Both the position numbers and the translations under genes were made by a program. Shown piece by piece: positions 1 to 21,677 of a DNA stretch of 64,000 nt (position 1 is the stretch's first letter; each line of letters starts with the position of its first letter). The notes beneath the pieces were generated by a model. That model saw only the letters and a list, made by a program, of their open reading frames with translations. It was not told the DNA's origin and did no database searches. The stretch is from Lota lota (lineage: Eukaryota > Chordata > Actinopteri > Gadiformes > Lotidae), in NCBI GenBank assembly GCA_026745465.1, contig JACYXH010000473.1:4858191-4922190 (forward strand). The letters are read 5' to 3'.

Positions 1-103
1 AAAACCTGTACAGGTTAATAGAGCCAGCGATGACGCAAGCAGTGTTTTTTTCTGCACGTGTAGTCTGTGCGTCGAACCTCTAAGGATTTCACGCACGCGA
101 TAA

Positions 104-256
104 AACACACACACACACACACAGCATGAGCGTAAACACACAAGTACTAACAGATGCCTGTATCCAACGCAAATAGACAGATGGATGTACACGACACAAA
201 CACACACCCTCACTATGCACACACACACACACGCCCACACACACACACACACACAG
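104..256. repeat. short interrupted (CA) tracts
   Basis: Tracts at 104-123 and 218-255, with CACAC words between them. Confidence 0.9.
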
Positions 257-582
257 AGGCGAATTCCCACAGTCATTCCCGCATGAGGACAGTGCCAAGC
301 CGTCTCCCCCCGGCGGTGATAAATAGGATCTTAAGGCTTAACAGCTGATCCGGGGCGGGGGTCGCGGGGGTGATGATGCCTGGTTCCCGTACATCCGTCT
401 CGCGGCTGAGAGATTGGGGCAGGGGAGGGGGGGATTCCATTTATAGGCACGCTACCAGGTGCCCCCGTTTACGGTCTCCCAAGAGCCACTATGCGGTGCG
501 AGACCGTTGTCGCCGGCTCATCACATCCCATCATCACAGCCCATTTGCTTCTCGGTAATCGACCACCCCCACCCCACCCTCA

Positions 583-584
<2 letters not shown>

Positions 585-650
<66 letters not shown>
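585..650. repeat. (CA)33 microsatellite
   Basis: A pure dinucleotide tract of 66 bp, followed by a C-rich stretch (661-675). Confidence 0.97.
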
Positions 651-651
<1 letters not shown>

Positions 652-1898
652 CCCACTCTCCCTCTCCCCCCCCCCTCCACGCCCCCCATACTTCTCATCA
701 TCCCCAAGCCAACCATCGTCAGAGTCATCGAGACTCTCAGCGTGTGTGTGAGCCTAAATCGAAAGAAATATATAAAGAAGAAGAAAAAGAAAAAATGGCC
801 GATGATGGTATCCAAACATGCCATCACCCACCTGTAGCGGAGACCAGGAGTAATCATCCAGGACGCTATAAATGGTCCATCCGTGGAAGAGAGAGAGAGA
901 GTGGAGACATAATAAATGACGTGGGTTTCATGTACGATGGCCACTCATATGAAGCAGGTATATGGCTGTGTCTCTGCACTGTAGCCCGCGTGTCACCAGC
1001 CTGCTTCCCCCCAGCTGTGAAGGGTCTTTTATGTATTGCTCGGATGTCACCACAGGGATTGGAGGAGCAGAAGATTAAAAAAATAGCACACAGATATATC
1101 TGTGTGGGCCTGCTTTTTATTTTTTTCGCTCCTTCAATGTGTGCTTGTTGGAAGAAATAGTTTGTGTTTGCTCGTTTTAACTTCACCACCAAAGTGCTGT
1201 CCTCTTTCATTGCTTTCCTCAGCTGCTTTTTATATTTTTTCTCTTTTATAGAGATATTGATTTCCCCATTGCCAAAGTTCCCAGTGATAATGTGGCTATC
1301 AGTTCAGGTCACCTTGGCTCACCCATGAGCATGCCTTGACCACCATCAGCCCTTCTCCTAAGCCTTGTCCATTCGACTGGCTGTAAAAACACAAGAGCTG
1401 CCGTTGTATCGTATTCAGAAACTATCCCGCACCACCGTACGTAACAATCATTGTCTACCCCCCGCCTTCATTAAGAGTCCAGTCTGCCCTCTGGCAACTC
1501 CGTCTCATCTTTTAAACATTCTAATTATGTATGTCATTATGTGCAGACTCCATTTTAAATGCAACTAATGTTGTAGCAAATTGTGGAAAATGTGGGGTTT
1601 TTCGTTTTTCGTTTTGTTGCAAATTACATAAGATGTGCACATTCTGTACTCCCCCCTCCCCCCTACCGTCTCGCAAGCCCTCTCTCTCTCTCACCCTTTG
1701 TTCCCCATGCACTCACACACACGCACACACCCACGCACAGACACACACCATCGTCCATCTCATTTGATGTGTTGCTGCCTTTGTTTTAGCCCGTTAGCTA
1801 CTGTGGTGATCTTGAACGTTGCGCCACCATTGCAACTCATACCGCTGCATTGCTAATGTTTTCTGCGGCTCAGCTACACTGGGGCAGTGATGGACCTG
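651..1898. other. no gene seen
   Basis: Unique sequence with small CA words (1713-1750) and a short GA tract (890-902). A long frame at 459-1160 is open mainly because it crosses the CA tract. Confidence 0.6.
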
Positions 1899-1940
1899 GT
1901 GTGTGTGTGTGTGTGCACGCACACACACATACACACACAG
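1899..1940. repeat. (GT)n-GCACGC-(AC)n inverted tract
   Basis: A GT tract turns into an AC tract through GCACGC, making a near-perfect palindrome that can fold or adopt Z-form. Confidence 0.9.
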
Positions 1941-2344
1941 ACCTAAATAATAAGAGACTGGTTCATAGAATCTTGTGTACATGAGTCATGAATAAGTGCC
2001 TGAAGGAGAAGATGAAAAACAAGATGAAATATGGAATACTTTTTAAAGGTGCTATATCATCTTATACATTACATATAATACAATGCATATTTTCCAGTTG
2101 TCCCTTTGTAAAGACGTTGCTTATCATCCTCTGCTGTATTACGTTCCACACAATCACCTCTATTAATGTCAAACATAAATACACACACACACACAAACTT
2201 TCCATTGGAGCTGGAGATGTCTAACGGTTTTTGTTTCATGGAGGAGACAGGGACAAGCTCTCAGGCTGGGCCCCAGGCGCTGTAAGAAAGACAAAGCTGA
2301 TGTCAGATTCTGAGGAGCCAGATCTCCCTCTCTCTCTTTCTCAC

Positions 2345-2480
<136 letters not shown>

Positions 2481-2804
2481 AGAGAGAGGTGGTCACAGCT
2501 GGGTGCTCCTATGCGGCCCGCATCAGCAGGTGGTCTTCGTTGGTGGTTCCCAGCCTGACTCTCGGGTGGAGGGAGAGTTTGGCTACAGCATTTTCATTAT
2601 TTGGACCAGTACGGTGATGACGGTGCTGGTGACAATGATAATGATAATATTGTCCGTTTTTTATTGTTAGATGTCCACATGGAGTTCATCACAAAAGTTA
2701 TTTTGTAAATAGGGATGTGCATTCCAGTATCTTGTTTCTGTTGTGAGATGAGTTTGCCTGTTTGTCTGTCATGCTTGTTCTCTTGCCGTCATGTATCTGT
2801 GTGG

Positions 2805-2860
2805 TGGGTTCAAGTATCCCTTCTAGGGATTAATAAAGTTTAGTTGATCTGATCTTACAT
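2805..2860 (+). repeat. possible LINE 3' tail
   Basis: AAGTATCCCTTCTAGGGATT is followed by AATAAAGTTTAGTTGATCTG. Short hairpins of this kind followed by ATTAATAAAGT and ATCT repeats are typical 3' ends of fish non-LTR retrotransposons. No reverse transcriptase sequence is present upstream, so this would be a heavily 5'-truncated copy. Confidence 0.35.
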
Positions 2861-5800
2861 GTAAGGCTAATGAGGGTGGAGACGAAGAAGGCGGTAGAAA
2901 ATCCAAGTCATCAAGACTATATGGATGAGTACTGTAAGCCTAATCTTGGATCAGGTAGTCCTGCTATGTTATAGCAGAACTTCTTGGGGGAGACGGCACA
3001 GAGCCTGGGCCGGAAACCAAAAACTGCAAGGGGCAGAGTTACGCCTTGTTTCCTGTTTCGTTATGGAGATATTCTGCTGAAGAGCAACTAATTCGGGACT
3101 GGCAAGATGGAGCTTTCAGAAGAGGATTTGTGTAAGAAAATGTGTATTTCTACATTGGCCAGTCTTGACGGTGCTGAATTAAAACCTTTACAGACACGTT
3201 GTCTATGAACGTTACTGTCCGGGACAGGATGTTTTAGCTTGTCTTTCCCCTCGCTACAGGAAAAGTGTAATAGTGCCGGCTTAGTTTGCTGTTAGCCAAT
3301 TACGTGCTTACAGATCCCCAGCAACAAGATTGGTCGAAGCAAATATTAAACGAAAGAAGGTGAAATTTGTGAACCCAGGGTTGAGCTGGTCTGCTCAATT
3401 TGACCTAGATACGACTTTAGCTTCACTAATGCTAACTTTGTTTCAGGTTTGAAACCGTGTCATTGGTTGGAAATAGCTGCAGTTCTTTTAGAAGCAAATG
3501 GTAGCACAGTAAAGCATAAAGCAATGGTTTCAGACGATTTCAGATTTGCCAAATCACTTTTATCACACTTCTTAGGACTTTTATAGAAAAGCTTGTATCT
3601 TTATAGTGTGAGATTACCGTTGTTAGTTTTAATGCAATATACTTTTGTATTTTCCTTATGATGTGAGGCAATCTACTGCTTGTACTGCACATTTTATGGG
3701 GGGAGGATAGTGTCTGACAGGAGGTGAGTAACTTTAATGTGAGTTTGGCTGAACATATCAATATACTGAATTGATTTCATTGCATTCTCCTCCCTAATCT
3801 TTTTTTATGAGAGCGGTCTGATTCTCTGTTCCGTCGTAAGCAAGACCATAATCACTTTGTCAAATCAAGAATGGAGACAGTTACAGCTGCAGGGGAATAT
3901 GTAATCAAGGGCAACCCGTTTGAAGGACCAAGAAAGCACCTTCTTTTAAAGGTGACTTGTTACAAAATCCTGTTGTTTTTTAAAGAGAAGAGATAAAAAC
4001 CTTCGGTAAATAAAAAAATAAATGTTTGAACAGCAGAACAGAAAAGAGGGCATAAAGGGTTATGGTCTTACAAAGATAACAGTACTGGCATCAAATAAAA
4101 GGAATGGATTTTTACAATACACCTTTAACATATTCCCTATACAATGTGTCTATTAAACAGAGTTGGCAGGGGGAGGTAGGTCGGTGATAAAAAAGAGAGC
4201 ATTCCTGGTTAAATCACACAGCTGAGACCTATAGCAAAGAAACATCTGTGCGTTGCAGAATTGCAGATTTCGTTTTTTACAATCTTCCCATTCCATAGCT
4301 CTATTCCATCATGCTCAGGTGAAGAATGAGTGGCATTTCAATCCAGCTTTTATATTTTCCTTTTGTCCCCCAACTGCTACAACATGCAGCTGTCCAGAGT
4401 ATATCCCTGCATCAAGAACACATGCATGGCACATGCATACGTTGTCACTTTCAGATGCTCTTTGCTCTTGCGGTCACACACATTTTCTCATGTACTAACC
4501 AAGTGACCATCCCATGCATGTCCTTGATTCAATGGGTTGGACTGCTTCAGGAATGTGTAACATGCACGTCAGTTGGTGAAGTTTACTAGCATGTGTCCAA
4601 GCAATTGGTCATATTACAAGAATATATGCCAAATATCAGCATCCGTGCAATGAGGTGCATCAGGGTCCATAAGCCCAATGAAAAAATATTTCAATATATG
4701 CCTTAAATAAGATGGCGGGGTCGGCATAACCGATGCACAATAACCTTTTTATAAAATTATTTTAAGATGCGCAATTGTTTTTCCTTTCAAATACGTTTTG
4801 ACAGTATAAATATATAAAGAAAAGAACATTCAAACGAAATGCATGTGGAGATAATGGAATATTTGGGCAAAGACTCAAGTGGCTTTTTGGAAAAAGCAGA
4901 TTTTGAATTGCAGTATTTACCATGGGTTATATTGCCTCTTGTCTGTAAATAGCTGCTTCAGTTCTCTGCTAACAAGAACATTTGTTTGAATAGATAAAGG
5001 AGGACATTGTGGTAAGAAATGCCCAGTGGTTGCTTGTACTTTTCTTCTGTGACTAAATGTTTTTCGCGGTCTAATATAAATTGCTTTGTTGTTTGATTTG
5101 AATGCATTATTATTCAATTTACCCTAGTGGGTAAACAATGATTAACTTCGACACGTCACTCACTTCATAGTCCTTTGAAAGACAAATGTGTGCAAGGCAG
5201 AGAAAAAAGAAAGAAAGAAACTTAGTGAAGTTTTCTGCCAATAACTACAGTAAATGTTACATTGATGAAAACCAAGTTAAAAATAAAATGTCAGTGAAAA
5301 GAAAAGCAGGCTACCGCGCCAGTGGAAGCTGTCATTGTGAGCATTCAGCAACCACTTCACGCACAGCGTAACTAAGTCAAAGTACCACCAAAACACCGTT
5401 CTGTGCTTGTGTTTTTGTGTGTGTTTCTCATACACTCTGGTTTCCCTTCATCCCCTTTTCCCCCGCACCTCCGTTAACTTTGATTTCTTGGGAGAACATA
5501 AAGGAAGAAATGAATCAGTTTGATTCGGGAATGAAATACAAGCGGGTCTTAACAATGTGTTACTGGATGTAATTCTGTTTAATTAGAGATAGAAAACAAA
5601 CGCGGCCCGCGCGCCCTTGTGCGTGGAGAAGTGATTAACTGCTGGTTTTGTTTAAATATAATTCTGCCAATCACAATGTCCTCTGACTGGCTTGCTAATA
5701 AATATTTCATTGTTCAGCAAACACGATTTTCCCCTGAAAATGAGATGAAGGATTAAAAAAATTATGAAATGCTCCTCGACTCATTTGCATCTTGTGTCTC

Positions 5801-6521
5801 GCAAAGCGTGAAAAGTGTGGATTTGGGGAACAAATTTATTACTTTTCATTTTTCCATCAAGTTTTTCAGAGGAAACACAAACATGTATAGAAGCAGCAAG
5901 ATTCTGTGTGAATTCAAATGCATCTTACGTCCCGAAAAGTCCTACAAATGTAGGTAAAGTGTCACCATTTGCATCTATATTTGTAGTGTAGTGAACCTGC
6001 CGATTTGTTTTGCGTTGACATTTTAGATAACTATGCCAATTAGTGGTGTTCAGAGTTGTCTTAATGTCTGGTTCTCGCATGGGTCACTAATCGCTAAGCT
6101 TCCTGTGAAAGAAACCTTTGAGTTTCCTGCCGTGTCAACACTTCCATTAAGATGGTGGCCTAAAACTTTAAGCCAATTAAATAATGAGTGTTGGCAAATG
6201 CTAATTACTAAGATATATAGACCCTTTTTCAGTTGACGTCAAGATTCAACACAGCGTTAGCTGAAGGCAAAACAAAGCAACAACTTGAGGCACATCCGAA
6301 AATAAGCTCCACCAGCTATCCAAACTTTGTCATCTAGCTGTGTTGTAGAGTGCCAGAAATAAAGTATTGTCTGTAGTAGGTATGCATATGTAACTAAACT
6401 TTGACATGTCCACCTAATCATAAATTGGGGAACTAGGAGGAACAGGTGATTGCTCATATGACTCGCTTAGCAAATTAGCTAAGAGTTATATGTGACCAGA
6501 GACAATTCCATAGATAATATA
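2861..6521. other. no gene seen
   Basis: Repeat-poor unique sequence. Open frames are under 90 codons and lack family signatures. The only notable part is the candidate conserved block at 5470-5760. Confidence 0.55.
5470..5760. promoter_or_regulatory. candidate conserved non-coding block
   Basis: Repeat-free AT-rich DNA with homeodomain-type words (TTTAATTAG, GTGATTAAC) around a small CpG cluster (5602-5612), and a CCAAT (5667-5671). Appearance only; no gene nearby in the window explains it. Confidence 0.18.
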
Positions 6522-6529
6522 ACAATTTC

Positions 6530-7162
6530 TAGTGGTGTAACAGACCGTAGGGTGATTTGATTTATTCTTTTTTTTAATTTTAAACAGTTGTGTTCATGTG
6601 AACGGGGCATGTTGAATCCCGACGAATCAATCCGCGATGCTTGCGTTGCTAAAAGCCCAGTGACAGACATGGCTAGCGGAGGAGCGGAAGAACTTGAGAA
6701 GCCTCCCGCATCATTTAAGTCCCCTGTATGGGAGCATTTTAGCTTCCCTGTAAAACATCGTGACGATGGCAGTAGGGTGGTGGATAAAACCGGTTACGGT
6801 ATGCAGGCATTGTGCCATGAGAGAGCCATATGACAGTGGAAATACATGGACCATGGCCACTCGTTTGAAGCGACGTCACCCAGGTGTGTTAGTGACGGGA
6901 GCCATGCCAAGAGACCAAAACAACAACTTCTCACCGCGGCATTTAAGCAGCCCGTTGCTGCAGAATCAGACTGGGATAACGCCATAACCCAATATATTTG
7001 GATGTTTATCGCCGCAGACATGAGGCCATCTTCTTTAAGAAATAAATTGAAAGCAAAGTTATATTTGTCTCCTTTCGTTTTTTTGCTGACCCAAAAGATG
7101 ATCCGATCCGTGAGTCAAAACCGTCACACGAACTGTGAGTTTTGTGACCCGTGGCACCATTA
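6530..7162 (+). mobile_element. internally deleted hAT transposon remnant
   Basis: The left end at 6530 (TAGTGGTGTAACAGACC) and the inverted right end at 7162 (TAATGGTGCCACGGGTC on the other strand) resemble ends of fish hAT-Ac elements. They are flanked by imperfect 8-bp repeats (acaatttc at 6522-6529, acaattat at 7163-7170), the expected hAT duplication size. Inside is only the N-terminal part of a BED-finger transposase, so the middle and catalytic part were lost before or after insertion. The coding match is stronger evidence than the worn ends. Confidence 0.72.
6669..7040 (+). pseudogene. hAT (ZBED-type) transposase, N-terminal fragment, frameshifted
   Basis: From ATG 6669 the frame reads a BED zinc-finger start (SPVWEHFSFPV). 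It shifts by one base near 6790, then reads TVCRHC with the zinc-binding C-x2-C at 6802-6813 and LKRRHPGV. It shifts again near 6895-6920 and reads QQLLTAAFKQPVAAESD and FIAADMRPSS, the segment that follows the BED finger in hAT-Ac transposases. After about 7035 the match stops; the catalytic domain is absent. A domesticated ZBED gene is unlikely because three frames are needed and the protein is cut short. Confidence 0.75.
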
Positions 7163-7170
7163 ACAATTAT

Positions 7171-8679
7171 TATTTAATAAAGTGTTTAACTTAACATGTT
7201 TAACAAACACTTTTAAATATGATATTGTAGCATACCTTATCCCGCCATGCAAGTGCATTTCTCAGTTAAAATATAACTGTTTCTTATTTTTATAATAACC
7301 ATAGCTCTGTAGAAGTGGTAGTATTTTGCATAATTCGTTAGTTCCACAGCAAAGTCTCAAATAATCATACCGTTTCACTTTTGTGATCGAAGTCCGGTGA
7401 CGTAACAGGATTTTGAAAGCATGGTTATTCTCCTTAGACAGTATTCTACCATACCAGGGCATCATACAATCTCATTACCATTTTATGTGTTTATTTTACG
7501 ATGAGGTGAGGTTAGGATGAGTCAGATTCTGAGAGCAGGTCTTCTCTACGGTTCAACACCACCACCGTCGTTTGGGATAAAGACACGCATGTACTTAGTT
7601 TTTAGGGGAATTACATGGGAGAAAAAAAACACAATATAGAAAATAAAGGTATAACGTTTATTTGATAATGTGTCTAAACTTCGGACAATTTCGTGATACC
7701 ATAGGTTAAAAACGAAACACCGAACTCTTAAATGATGTCGGCGGTGTTGAGATTGAGACAAGACCTCGGCGTCCTAACCTTAATAATCGTAAAAAATAAA
7801 CACTTTGTAACTGGTAGGATAGAAGACCGTCTAAGGAAAAGGTTTCATTGCTGCCGATATTAAGATAAACGTTATTAATAATAAGGATAATAGTTGGTTT
7901 TCAGGGATTCTTCTGCCAGCCAACCTGAGCCCAGCCCCCAAAATAACATTGGCGGGCTTGACAATGTCCTGTGAGATCACTTTCCTTCACTCTGAATATT
8001 TATGTTCATTCACTTTCTTTGGAAAGAAGATCGTATTGTGAGATGGGTGCTTTCAGAAAGCCTGAATCCAAGACCTATTTTATTATCCTGCTCATTTCAA
8101 AGCAGGGTGGGAAAAAAAAAATCAAAGAAATACCACACAACAAGAATAGAGGTCTTTGCAGCAGAAATGCATCAATAGTAACAATCTTGGGGAAATGGCA
8201 GTGACGCTCCCCAGAAGACATTTCATTGAACAGTATTTCAGTCCTCGTTATCTCCTCGCACTCCTTTCATCCCTCTCTTTTCTCTCTCTGCATGGCCGGG
8301 GTAACACTGGACGCCTGTGTAGATACTTTCGGCTTTTAGTGAAGAAGGTCTACTGATTGCGGTCTAAGATAACGCGGCTAATGATACGACACAGCCCAGA
8401 TGGGTTCTTGATCTGGCTCTCCATCAGAAACCCTTCCAGTCATCACTAGAAAGTCTTCCTTGAGAACATCAGGGATAGCGTCTTGTTATTCCCGTCACTG
8501 GTGTCAACCGATTACAATAGCAAGACTTAGATCAATTTCAGAAGATTACAAGGCTACTGGAACAATTATGATGGCATGACCGATTGGGGAGTATTTGTGA
8601 TGGATGATGGAGGACCTCATGACAACTGATATGCTTAAATATTTCCTTCAGTTTGTTTTGACTGTTTTGGCCACAACTA
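7171..8679. other. no gene seen
   Basis: Unique AT-rich sequence between the hAT remnant and the SINE-tail repeat. No coding or structural signal was found. Confidence 0.55.
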
Positions 8680-8962
8680 TACATTTACATTTAGGGCATT
8701 TAGCAGACGCTTTTATCCAAAGCGACTTACAATAAGTACATTTGTCAGAAGAAAGAGAAACTACAATATATTGCTGCCGGTACAGTAAGGATGTAAGTGC
8801 CAAGCACTTACCATTGCTAGGTTAACCCATTCCTGGTATACAACAAAGATAGGTAGGATAAGATGCTACACGATGCTAAGTACTATTTTTGCTAGGACGT
8901 ACAACATAAAATAAGTGCCTACATTAACTATAAACATAAGGCAGAGGGACAGCCTACATAGG
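8680..8962 (-). repeat. dispersed repeat ending in the fish SINE tail
   Basis: On the minus strand it ends with CGCTTTGGATAAAAGCGTCT and GCTAAATGCCCTAAATGTAA, the tail shared by many fish SINEs and LINEs. The remaining 240 bases lie upstream in minus orientation and look like one unit, but I do not recognise a tRNA head. A long CA tract (9002-9079) follows on the plus side. The left boundary is clear; the right one is approximate. Confidence 0.55.
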
Positions 8963-8999
8963 ACTACAGACCATTAGAGGACTCTTCCTCTCTCTAACT

Positions 9000-9001
<2 letters not shown>

Positions 9002-9079
<78 letters not shown>
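9002..9079. repeat. (CA)39 microsatellite
   Basis: A pure tract next to the SINE-tail repeat at 8680-8962. Confidence 0.97.
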
Positions 9080-9083
<4 letters not shown>

Positions 9084-9526
9084 AGCAAGGCAAGAATATT
9101 CAAAGATCCATACAAACACATTCATTTGAGATTACCATGAGCATTGTTTTTCCTCCACTGCACACTTTCTTTAGACCTCTTTTGTCCTGTTGTAGACAGC
9201 AGTCGGATAGCACACTATTTTTAACACAGTCATTTCCACCACTGGTTCACATAAATGGCACTTGCAATTTGTGCAAAGAAAGTACAATTAACTTTCTGCG
9301 TAGTCATTGATATTCTGAATTCCATACCATTACATACCATTATAGCACATTATTTCAGCAAGGCTTTATTCTCCAAGCTGTCAATATATCGGAACAAATG
9401 TGCAAGTTCCGGAAAATTACATTTTGTTACAAGTGTCATATTTCCAGAGTGATGGAACAATGATTCAGGAGTTAAAGTTTCATTGTTAGAAATAGTTGTG
9501 AAGCAAAAGCAAATGACACAGGCCCA

Positions 9527-9530
<4 letters not shown>

Positions 9531-9587
<57 letters not shown>
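9531..9587. repeat. (CA)28 microsatellite
   Basis: A pure tract, followed by short CA words to 9640. Confidence 0.97.
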
Positions 9588-9589
<2 letters not shown>

Positions 9590-9733
9590 ATGAATGTAAA
9601 CACACGCACACACACAGTCTCACACACATACACACACAAGGAGCTGAAAAAAGTCGGGCAAAAGCTAATCTTTGAAAAAATGCTAGACGTTTCATACATT
9701 GCATGAGTGTCTTCTATTTTCATATGCATCGCT

Positions 9734-9734
<1 letters not shown>

Positions 9735-9768
<34 letters not shown>
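9735..9768. repeat. poly(C) run, 34 bases
   Basis: An uninterrupted homopolymer. Runs of this length are unstable and hard to sequence, so the exact count is doubtful. Confidence 0.9.
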
Positions 9769-10374
9769 ACACCATCTTGTGTTTTAAATTGCTCCGCCAT
9801 TAACAAGAATGAGCTTCATCCTCATCACGGTTCATAATGCTCATCTCATTTAGCCCACAGCATACTTTTTTTTTTACTCGTGGGGGGAAATGTAAAGTAA
9901 AAATACATTTTCACAGCTATTTTCCCAAATACGACAAGATAAAAACTGATTTTCTCTCGGTGGATATTAAGCATGACAAGCTCCCCGTAAAAATAAAATA
10001 AATAAATAAGGGGGATAATACAACTATGATAATTAACCACAGCGGGCTGTGGGTAATGTTTGATGTGAGACAATGTATTTAATGCTGTCGCTGCCAGAGC
10101 TGCGCTCCGGAGCGGAAGGCAGGCCGGGGCTTAGTCAAAGCTCATCAAGACATCAAAACTATGGCGCAGATAAAAAGATTGGAAACCCACGCCGCGTCTG
10201 TGGTGAGCCGAGACACTGTTTGTACTTGAGCCTGATCCTAAAGTAGATGATGACGAGGAAGTGATCGCTCTCTCTGGTATTGTTTTCACCGTCTCCTCGT
10301 TCGGCACCCCATCCACACACACACACACACATACACACACACACACATTCTTTATGCTGTTCTCCACTGCACTT

Positions 10375-18861
<8,487 letters not shown>

Positions 18862-18881
18862 GGGGGGGGGGGGGGGGGGGG
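18862..18881. repeat. poly(G) run, 20 bases
   Basis: Uninterrupted G after a T run, in otherwise AT-rich unique DNA. Confidence 0.9.
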
Positions 18882-20403
18882 CGATTTAGCGAGGCTCCGA
18901 TTATAAACACAAGTGCAAGGTGACACTTGATTAAATATTCAACGTGCCGATGAGAAATAGGTTTACCGGCAGTTGAGGCCTTATGGATCATCATTAGTGC
19001 TGCTGCTTGTTGTGTTGAGCGAATGCCAAATAAATACGGAGGAACAATTAATTACTACATTCAAATAATGTTCATAATTCAAACACATGCTCTGGGTATA
19101 ACAATCACCATTTTCCACTGATGAGAGCTATTAGAGCTATATAGCGTTTTTGGTCATTACTGAGGGGGTCTGATTCCAGAGTCGTCTCCCTGTTGAGAGA
19201 CTCACTGCAGAGCTTATAGTTACGCCTTGAACCAGAAGGCTTCAAGTGTGGACTCGATCAACTTGTGGCTTCCCCCACTGGGACCGACTGTAGAGACAGA
19301 CAAAGGCCGGGAATGAGCTGTGCCTCCAGGTGGACGATAAGTGATCAAGTCAACAGAAAGGGCACCTACGGGTGGGAACATTTCCATTGTGAGAGAAAAC
19401 CATAAAGAGTAACCACATACCATCACTGAAAAATATAACTTAGGAACAGAACCACCTCTGGGGAAACATTGGCAAATGCAGTCTCTGTTTTTATTAGCTA
19501 AATAGTTTGGTGATGTCACTTGCCGACTAGGGCCCCCACCTTGCCCTTACCTCATCCACTAGGAAGCGTGGTAATTGCATCAATCTCCGTTTTCCAAGCT
19601 GGTGGCTTCAGTTAGCAATTTATTATGCCGACATGATTCCACGAAAAGTAGTGCAATGTCTTGATTAGTAGTAAATGTGTATGTAAAGTAGTTCGCTTAT
19701 GCTTGGCTTCATGTGAAACACATAGTAATAAAAGATTAAGTTAGATCGTACCGGTTGGAAGAGAAGATTCGGGAAGATACGGTTTTGGGGCCAATGGATT
19801 GCCTGAAGAGTAAAGAACGGCCAGCGCAGATAGAGCGTGTGCAGTGGAGCTAAGCTCTCACAAACCAGTGAGTCACAAGGCTTGTCATTCGCAGACAAGC
19901 TTTGACTCTCGTCAGCCACAAAGTTTATGCCAATCAGCTATGCGCAAAAAAATCGAAAGAATAAAACCGTGTATTTCTCACCCAGCGGCTTGATTAACTT
20001 TCACAGTGACAGTCACAGTTTAAAACCATCTGGAACACACTCTTGCGATCGGGACACAGGAGAAAGAAAAGGAAGGGGCTGCCAGGGTCGTTCACAATAG
20101 CATCTCCCATGAAGGGCACCCCAGTGCATTACAGGAGCCACCTGGCAGCGAAGCCTCTCACACATTTACCAGTGATGAGGAGGAGGAAGAGGGCAGAAAA
20201 TCAGCTTTCTCAAAGACGGTAATGAGAAACAAAATGGACGCCAGACCCTTTTAGTTCCAAAATCCCCAGTTCTATGTGGACAGCCCCGGGGGTCAATCAG
20301 GTAAGGATGCAAGCCATGCTATTGGTTGGAGGGCAGCAGCCTTTTGGAGCAGGTGGACGATGTGCAGATGGGCCGAGGGTTTGGAGGGTGTGTGTGTGTG
20401 GGC

Positions 20404-20431
20404 GGGGGGGGGGGGGGGGGGGGGGGGGGGG
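20404..20431. repeat. poly(G) run, 28 bases
   Basis: Follows a short GT tract and GGGC. Confidence 0.9.
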
Positions 20432-21584
20432 ATACTCTAATGGTGCCTGTCACTTGTGAACATGACGGTGTGGCACTCAGTAGAACTCCATGATGGCCAA
20501 TTTAGCCCTCTCAATTCTAGCACGCCCACACGCATGCAGGGACACACACACACAGATACACAAACACACACATAGGCAATCATAAGCAATTACAATGCAT
20601 CAGATTGCATTACAAGGCTGCAAGGAAACAATAATAAGTGAAGGAGGGACACACTGGCAGATACATTATCCACTCACAGATTCAACACTTCTAGTGTCAA
20701 TAATTACTTTGTGTTTGTCTTGCTGGCCTTGAAACGAGAAAGCCAAGCTTAATCGTAACCATGAAATAAGCTGCAAAAAAAGTAGGAAATTGGATCCAGT
20801 CTTACAGTACTGTTACGGACTCATTAAAAGGTAAGTTCTGTAACATCTCCACAGTTTTATAAGCCCACTGTGAGCTGTTGTCTACAGGTTCTCATTGGTC
20901 AACAGAATGTTTAAGTCATTTTAGTTTCATAAGTTAGATCTGGCATGACACTCACGTGACTTGAACAAATCAAACATCGCTCTAAGGATGATCGCTTCAA
21001 GGATCACCAATCGAATAGACTGAGAATAGGCATTTCTTTGACAAAAAGCCACTGAATTTTTTTATAATATATATTTTTTAAATAACTGCCGTCGTATCTC
21101 ACTTACAAATGTCTCACGCTTGGTTACGAAACATGGGAAAAGAAAAGAAGAAAGAAAAGAAGAAAAAGAGCAAGCTTCTATTTAAATATGCCTCTTCATG
21201 GGGTCTGCCTCCTCTCATCTCCTCCCCTCTCTGATAATGGAGGGCAAACAAACTGACTATTTCATATTTGCTAGATTAAACAGCAGCAGAAAAACATGGT
21301 GTGAAAATCAAAGATAGATGACAGGAAGTAACAAAGAGAGGGTTTCTTAGTTTCCGAAAACTAGGAAACTTGAACATATCTGAAACAGTGTGCCACATTT
21401 ACTATTCAACCTGTTGAACCAGAAAAACAAGGTTTGTACAGAGTGGCTTACTGAAGGCTGTTAATAATTATAATAATTATTCAAGCTGTTCTGAGGCAGG
21501 GCCGATGGATGAAGTACATGGAGGTCATTAATGATATTAGGTAAACAACTTTTGTCCGATGGCCGGCCGATCTCTGCAATTTAA

Positions 21585-21585
<1 letters not shown>

Positions 21586-21675
<90 letters not shown>
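21586..21675. repeat. (CA)45 microsatellite
   Basis: A pure tract. Poly(G) of 21 bases follows at 21881-21901, after a (GA) tract at 21834-21850. Confidence 0.97.

Positions 21676-21677
<2 letters not shown>

Noticed and set aside
459..1160. 233-codon open frame on plus
   Set aside because: A poly-His/Thr segment is created by the CA tract, and the flanks match no protein. Frames on both strands are open here for the same reason.
19220..19519. 99-codon open frame on minus with non-repetitive composition
   Set aside because: No family signature is seen and there is no supporting splice site or start context. It remains possible as a transposon fragment but is unsupported.
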